Position numbers and translations under genes: made by a program | Origin: Bactericera cockerelli | Taxonomy: Eukaryota; Arthropoda; Insecta; Hemiptera; Triozidae | Direction: 5' to 3' | DNA length: 64,000 nt | NCBI GenBank assembly: GCA_024516035.1 | Contig: CM044960.1 | Coordinates: 18,918,183 to 18,982,182, forward strand | The notes under the pieces: model-generated | What the model was told of the DNA's origin: nothing | What the model saw: only the letters and a program-made list of their open reading frames with translations | The model's database searches: none | In this document: positions 63,176-64,000 of the stretch, piece after piece | Layout of the letters: each line of letters starts with the position of its first letter | Numbering within the stretch: the stretch's first letter is position 1

Positions 63176-64000
63176 TCAGCCTCAGTGACTAAGAACACAG
63201 TGAGACATGGAATCTTATTTTTTAATCTGTTTGACGTACGTCGTACATACATAGGTTCATGTTTTATCTACTTCTCTACCAGTAGAATATTAATCACTTA
63301 TAGTTGGGTTTAGAGATGTCATTAGTTGGGTTCAAAGCACTTAAAATATACCCCTTTTGTCCACTTATCTAAAAACGTTATAATTTATTTGTCAAACTAT
63401 CCAAAATACTGGAACTCAGGTTACCGAGGCATGAACCATGCCTGAACATTTTCATTCTTTATCTATTCTTTTATTTTGAATAGGAAGAGAAGCTATGAAA
63501 TTTTCATATCTTCAGAGTGCCTGCAATCTCTGTCTCATTACTTCCTATGTTCCTTTCATCTCTACTTACTAGACTCCGTAATTCATACTGTACAAATTCA
63601 CAGAGAGATGTCTAGACTATATACACATTCATTTGAATTCAATTGTTCTCCCAGAAGAAATCGTGTCTCCATTTTGACTCCTGAATAGTTTTATACAGTC
63701 AAAAGATGAGAACGTTCTATTGGGCCGCTTTCACTGATCATGTTCTTGAAAGAAAATAGGAAGAATCATTTTGTTCATTGTATTCCTGTGGTCTCTGTTT
63801 ATGGATCTATTTAGGTAATGGAATTATATCAATTTAACTGTCTTTTGGAGTGTGAGAGGTCTGAAAATTAATTTGATGAAATGAAAGTCTAAAGGAACCT
63901 TCAGTCCTTCCTCAACAATAAGCTGAACAAACAAAAATGTATACTTTCCTGAGCGTTTTCACTTTTCTGTGGTTGAACAACTGATTGTTTAAATTTGAGC
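63176..64000. other. Gene-free end of window
   Basis: Nothing recognised. Confidence 0.4.

Overview
The window looks like part of an insect nuclear genome: AT-rich, GT-AG introns, large gaps between genes, many tRNA- and 5S-derived SINEs, and a developmental gene (anterior open/Yan) in its insect form. The repeat content suggests a hemipteran, perhaps a planthopper; that is a guess from general impression, not a measured result. No bacterial, viral or organellar gene set is present.

Layout. 0-8.5 kb holds no recognisable coding exon: a long GA microsatellite, a perfect palindrome, and an 884-bp foldback element. 8.57-15.44 kb (+) is anterior open (aop/yan), an ETS repressor of 572 aa reconstructed from seven coding exons with matching phases. 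17.04-17.97 kb (-) is EIF1AD (154 aa, two exons), convergent with aop. 20.50-24.43 kb (-) is the mitochondrial DNA polymerase gamma catalytic subunit (1309 aa, one uninterrupted ORF). 27.76-36.51 kb (+) is an RBM41-type RRM protein (391 aa, five exons); its first intron carries a near-intact antisense LINE with 14-bp target duplications. From 36.5 kb on the sequence is mostly intergenic or long-intron DNA: SINEs, a TTAA-flanked MITE, an internally deleted mariner (45.7-46.6 kb) and an internally deleted Tc1-like element (50.1-51.1 kb). A small two-exon gene of unknown function (107 aa, -) lies at 57.97-58.66 kb, with a cluster of CRE/ATF-like sites upstream of it.

The genes do not form a pathway. 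aop is a transcriptional repressor downstream of receptor tyrosine kinase signalling, PolG1 replicates mtDNA, EIF1AD is an eIF1A-like OB-fold protein, and RBM41 is linked to the U12 snRNP.

Most notable observations: (1) two tandem type-I hammerhead ribozyme motifs, antisense in the last large aop intron, with 141 nt between their predicted cleavage sites, as expected of a retrozyme or Penelope-type pseudo-LTR; a damaged relative at 2.2 kb is folded into a 36-bp perfect palindrome. (2) A tandem duplication of the 3' splice site of the aop ETS exon, whose upstream copy has a TACTAAC branch site and would add 28 in-frame codons just before the ETS domain. (3) One SINE body joined to two unrelated heads, a 5S rRNA head and a tRNA head. 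(4) A complete SINE inserted about 20 bp upstream of the aop exon that finishes the Pointed domain.
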